DNA from: CAYGVX01 sp964544285
GTDB taxonomy: Archaea > Thermoproteota > Bathyarchaeia > Bathyarchaeales > SOJC01
Assembly (NCBI GenBank): GCA_964544285.1
Contig: CAZJAQ010000055.1
Location: 1 to 9,138, forward strand
Direction: 5' to 3'
Length of the DNA: 9,138 nucleotides
The notes beneath the pieces are model-generated. The model was not told the DNA's origin. It worked only from the letters and a program-made list of their open reading frames with translations, and searched no databases. The position numbers and the translations under genes were made by a program. Of this stretch, positions 6,514 through 9,138 are shown piece by piece (the first letter of the stretch is position 1; each line of letters begins with the position of its first letter).

Positions 6514-6568
6514 GTGTTAGAAAAATTCATAGACATGAGTGAGTAAAGGTATCTTAAAGAGGGTAATA

Positions 6569-7681
6569 ATGGCAATAAAGTCTCTTAAAAAGATGGAGAT
6601 TCTTCGAGGGTTTATTCAGATACCTGCTGAAAGCAGAGCTGAGTTGATAGAAAATGTTTCGATACCCTGTGCCACCATGGTGAATGGTAATCAAGCAAAC
6701 TTAGACAGATACGGAAGACTTTGGTCACCCTATCTAAGAAAGAAATTTTCAGTTGGCACGCAAGTAGAAATTAGCAGAGTTGAAAATGGATATAAGATCA
6801 CGCCAGTTAAGATTGATAAAGATGTGGTTGCCCGAATAGAGCCAGAAGAGACAAAGCCAGCGGGTATGGATTCGGAAAAAGAAGTTTACAAATCAACCTC
6901 AAAGCAATACTTTGAATTTAACTCTATACGCATTTTCAACTGTAACATTCTAGAACTAGATGAGATCGAAAATAATAGCATAGATTTTATCGTGACTTCA
7001 CCTCCTTACGATGTAGACATTAAATACGAAAACTATGATGATGGTATTCCCTATGATAACTACTTGGAGTTTTCAAGAAAATGGCTAGCAAAGTGTTATA
7101 GTTTAAGTAAACCTGACGGAAGGCTGTGCCTAAACATTCCTTTAGACAAAAATAAAGGGGGACAACAAAGCGTCTGTGCCGATATTACGACCATTGCAAA
7201 GAAAGTTGGATGGAAGTATCATTCAACAATTGTCTGGAATGAACAGAACATATCTAGACGCACGGCGTGGGGTTCATGGTTGAGTGCGTCTGCACCCTTC
7301 GTAATAGCTCCTGTCGAAGTAATCTTGGTGTTATACAAGGAAAAGTGGAAAAAGACACGAGAAGGGAAGTCCGATATTACCAGAGAAGAATTCATCGAAT
7401 GGACAAACGGTGTCTGGAATTTCAGTGGTGAAAATCGAACAAAGATAGGTCATCCTTCGCCATTTCCTGTTGAACTTCCGAAAAGATGTATAAAGTTGTT
7501 TAGCTTTGTTGAAGATACTGTACTTGATCCTTTTTTAGGTAGTGGGACATCCTTAATCGCTTGCTTAGAGACAGGCAGGGCGGGTATTGGAGTGGAAATC
7601 AATAGAAACTATTGTGAATTAGCGGTGAGAAGATTAAAGGAACATGGGATATTGCAAAAAAAGTTATTGGAAGTTCTCTAA
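6569..7681 (+). CDS. Beta-class DNA methyltransferase (N4-cytosine or N6-adenine) with extra N-terminal domain
   Basis: A 370-residue S-adenosylmethionine-dependent DNA methyltransferase. Motif IV TSPPY (residues 143-147) precedes motif I DPFLGSGTSLIACLE (320-334), the order of beta-class enzymes; the SPPY form is most common in N4-cytosine enzymes. HPSPFPVELPKR (295-306) is the usual motif X region. Residues 1 to about 85 are an added domain with VNGNQANLDRYGRLW (38-52) and KKFSVGTQVEI, which could be a DNA-binding beta-barrel; a B3-like fold is only a guess. The ATG at 6569 is chosen because GAGGG lies five bases before it; an in-frame GTG at 6539 would add ten residues. The gene is more A/T-rich than the neighbouring exporter genes. 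It converges with and overlaps the endonuclease gene by 18 bases, and probably protects DNA against that enzyme. Confidence 0.9.
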   Translation: MAIKSLKKMEILRGFIQIPAESRAELIENVSIPCATMVNGNQANLDRYGRLWSPYLRKKFSVGTQVEISRVENGYKITPVKIDKDVVARIEPEETKPAGMDSEKEVYKSTSKQYFEFNSIRIFNCNILELDEIENNSIDFIVTSPPYDVDIKYENYDDGIPYDNYLEFSRKWLAKCYSLSKPDGRLCLNIPLDKNKGGQQSVCADITTIAKKVGWKYHSTIVWNEQNISRRTAWGSWLSASAPFVIAPVEVILVLYKEKWKKTREGKSDITREEFIEWTNGVWNFSGENRTKIGHPSPFPVELPKRCIKLFSFVEDTVLDPFLGSGTSLIACLETGRAGIGVEINRNYCELAVRRLKEHGILQKKLLEVL

Positions 7682-8332
7682 ACCTTTTCTAACGTAGATT
7701 AACCTAGAAACCTCTTCTTCCCATCTAATAAGATCTTGAGGCAACTCTTTTAGAGGTTTGACAACTCCACCTAACGCTGTTCCCTCCTTTGGTTTCATGT
7801 TTTTGCAAAAAGCCTCAACATTCTCGACATAAACTCCATCTAGGTATGATTCTGCAAGCAACCTGTCCTTTGTTGGATTCTCGGATGTGCCCCATTCTGA
7901 CGCCCATTTTCCTTGCCCACGCCCACCGTCCGGTGTGGCGAGAATGACTTTTATGTGGGTCAACGTTCTAAACAACAAGCTCCAAAAGAGAGTTTCCGTA
8001 AAGCGACCATGCAAACTAACCTTGCAGCTTATCACTGCTATTGGAACATCGCCTTTTACAGCGACTAAATCGATGTCTCCCCAAACGGATTCTTGGATAG
8101 TTGAAGCTTTTACTGGCATAGAAAGCGTTTTCCACAGCCTTGAACTTCTCTTCTTCACCTCTTCCTCAGTTTTCCCAACGATAACCTCCACATCTGTGCC
8201 TTGTAATCTTTCGTTAAGAAACAACTTAACATACTCTTCCCAATCTCCTCCAGCCTTAACAACCCTAGTCTGCCGTTCTCTCGCTGTTTCTTCTTTTAAA
8301 TTCATACCCATAATATCAACTTTGATTACCAT
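7664..8332 (-). CDS. Putative type II restriction endonuclease, PD-(D/E)XK fold
   Basis: A 222-residue protein. The core GDIDLVAVKGDVPIAVISCK (residues 85-104) has the pattern of a PD-(D/E)XK nuclease: Asp88 at the start of a beta strand, then Ser102-x-Lys104. The usual acidic residue of the second motif is replaced by Ser102, and Glu113 in the following helix (SLHGRFTETLFW) may supply it. This 'SxK...R...E' layout is known from CCGG-type enzymes such as NgoMIV and Cfr10I, and the sequence recalls BsaWI; the exact relationship is inferred. Conserved-looking WASEWGTSENPTKDRLL (143-159) follows. It lies tail to tail with the methyltransferase, overlapping by 18 bases, which strongly supports a restriction-modification pair. 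ATG at 8332 is the longest start; ATGs at 8311 and 8305 are alternatives. Confidence 0.75.
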   Translation of the reverse strand: MVIKVDIMGMNLKEETARERQTRVVKAGGDWEEYVKLFLNERLQGTDVEVIVGKTEEEVKKRSSRLWKTLSMPVKASTIQESVWGDIDLVAVKGDVPIAVISCKVSLHGRFTETLFWSLLFRTLTHIKVILATPDGGRGQGKWASEWGTSENPTKDRLLAESYLDGVYVENVEAFCKNMKPKEGTALGGVVKPLKELPQDLIRWEEEVSRLIYVRKGLENFQ

Positions 8333-8421
8333 TTAACATTTACCATACACCCGCTTCCTATTGGAACATATTCGAAGATAAAAGCAAATTCAGAATCGAG
8401 AATTCAGTAATTGAACTACAA

Positions 8422-8461
8422 ACTTCATCTTTGCAAGCCATTTTAATAGGGGCTTTGAAGT
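8422..8461. repeat. Interrupted inverted repeat upstream of the endonuclease
   Basis: ACTTCA (8422-8427) and AAGCC (8435-8439) pair with GGCTT-TGAAGT (8451-8461); the left side has 7 extra bases that would bulge. It lies between the stop of the winged-helix gene at 8476 and the endonuclease start and could act as a weak terminator or a regulator site. A 7-base direct repeat AATTCAG (8387-8393 and 8401-8407) lies nearby. Confidence 0.3.
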
Positions 8462-8475
8462 GAACCGTTTCTGAA

Positions 8476-8985
8476 CTACGTTCTGACACTCGAAAACCTA
8501 CTCTTAATCTGGGGTAGCAACTCTTCAACTAAGCGCTTAACGCCGAAGGTCGAAAGCCGATAACCCCCACCGTCCTCAGTCTTCGCCACCAAGCCGTCAC
8601 GACACAACTCGCCGAGCCTCGTGCCCACGATCTTCCCACTCTTCCCCAACCACCCCCGCAACTCATCCCTAGACAGCCACGCTTTATCCAGAACCCCCAG
8701 CCGACCGCCCACATAAGCCGCAAGCAACATCAAAAGCAAACCCTCACTATCAGTCAGCCTCTGTTTAGGAACCAAGACTACTGGTCCCTCTTTCGCCACA
8801 GCCACCAACCCCTTACTCGCTTCGACCACCTCATCCAAACCCACAGTCAAAACCACACTGCGCGCCGCATCGAAAACTGGAACCAGCTGGCTGAAGAACC
8901 TGTTAACACTAACCCAAACCTCGTCAACACTGCCCGTAAAAGTCTCCTCAACATCCCCATACTTAACGTGCACCGTGACACTCAA
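8476..8985 (-). CDS. Winged-helix protein with unrecognised N-terminal domain
   Basis: A 169-residue protein in two parts. Residues 1-75 form a mixed alpha/beta region I do not recognise (VHVKYGDVEETFTGSVDEVW, then VNRFFSQLVPVF and a DEVVEASKGLVAVAKEGPVVL stretch). Residues about 77-155 look like a winged helix: LTDSEGLLLMLLAAY, LSRDELRGWL, GKIVGTRLGELCRDGLV and the wing GGGYRLSTFGVKRL. The start is TTG, only 4 bases after the stop of the upstream gene, with a GGAGG about 12 bases before it, so the two are an operon. The C-terminal 'STFGVKRLVEELLP' resembles 'TTQGEKWMEEEVLP' of the upstream protein. It is strongly Val/Leu-rich and its DNA is G/C-rich compared with the restriction genes. Probably DNA-binding; function unknown. 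Confidence 0.65.
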   Translation of the reverse strand: MSVTVHVKYGDVEETFTGSVDEVWVSVNRFFSQLVPVFDAARSVVLTVGLDEVVEASKGLVAVAKEGPVVLVPKQRLTDSEGLLLMLLAAYVGGRLGVLDKAWLSRDELRGWLGKSGKIVGTRLGELCRDGLVAKTEDGGGYRLSTFGVKRLVEELLPQIKSRFSSVRT

Positions 8986-8989
8986 CGCT

Positions 8990-9138
8990 CTACGCTGCCT
9001 CCTTCAGCTTCGGCAAAACCTCCTCTTCCATCCACTTCTCCCCCTGCGTCGTCAACTTAAACTCGGGCCGACCTGGGTCGGGCTTGAACACCAAACCCCG
9101 CTTAGTCATCTCGTTCAACCTCGCAGGCACCATCGACC
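8990..9138 (-). CDS. C-terminus of a second winged-helix protein, cut by window edge
   Basis: The last 48 codons of a minus-strand gene that enters from beyond 9138, ending in TAG. The peptide has the form of the second half of a winged helix: a recognition-helix end (PARLNEMTKRGLV), a wing (FKPDPGRPEFKLTTQGEKW) and a final charged helix (MEEEVLPKLKEAA). It lies 4 bases upstream of the next gene and its tail resembles that gene's tail, which suggests two related DNA-binding proteins made from one transcript. Confidence 0.6.
   Translation of the reverse strand, partial: SMVPARLNEMTKRGLVFKPDPGRPEFKLTTQGEKWMEEEVLPKLKEAA

Noticed and set aside
7887..8336. Plus-strand frame of 149 codons opposite the endonuclease
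   Set aside because: It shows Ser/Thr/Pro-rich composition typical of an antisense frame, while the minus frame has a coherent nuclease core.

Overview
The window looks like a piece of an archaeal genome, most likely a TACK-type archaeon such as a Bathyarchaeia member. This is inference from gene content, not from a marker gene. The supporting signs are a deoxyhypusine-synthase-family protein, a stand-alone TRAM-domain protein, a single-OB-fold RPA-like protein, a NosD-like beta-helix surface protein with a 'VPEYPS' plus membrane-helix C-terminus, several small winged-helix proteins, archaeal TATA-like boxes a short distance before starts, and frequent GTG/TTG starts.

Layout. 1-1548 (minus): the start of a small CxxC protein overlaps the stop of a deoxyhypusine-synthase-like gene by 4 bases (ATGA); upstream of that lies a TRAM protein. 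1600-1890 (minus): an OB-fold protein, probably co-transcribed with the TRAM gene. 1891-2214: a gene-free stretch with three consecutive hairpins. 2215-4205 (minus): a MacB-type ABC exporter pair (ATPase then permease, 4-base overlap). 4206-4303: a divergent promoter region leading into a MazG/dUTPase-2-like pyrophosphohydrolase (4304-4633, plus), whose end overlaps the end of the convergent NosD-like gene (4617-5822, minus). 6012-6350 (plus): a small winged-helix protein. 6569-8332: a convergent pair formed by a beta-class DNA methyltransferase with an extra N-terminal domain and a PD-(D/E)XK-type restriction endonuclease, together a probable type II restriction-modification system, visibly more A/T-rich than its flanks. 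8476-9138 (minus): two adjacent genes with related winged-helix C-termini, the upstream one cut by the window edge.

How the parts relate. The ABC pair is a complete two-gene transporter core without a visible membrane-fusion partner. The OB-fold/TRAM pair is a plausible nucleic-acid-handling unit. The methyltransferase and endonuclease are the classic protect/cut pair. Upstream of the methyltransferase, directly after its TATA-like box, sits an inverted repeat (TATAGTA-8-TACTATA) merging into a perfect 10-bp palindrome, which looks like an operator. The most notable protein-level observation is that the deoxyhypusine-synthase homologue keeps the catalytic Trp-Gly-Lys but has lost several residues that hold spermidine in the classical enzyme, which suggests a different substrate.
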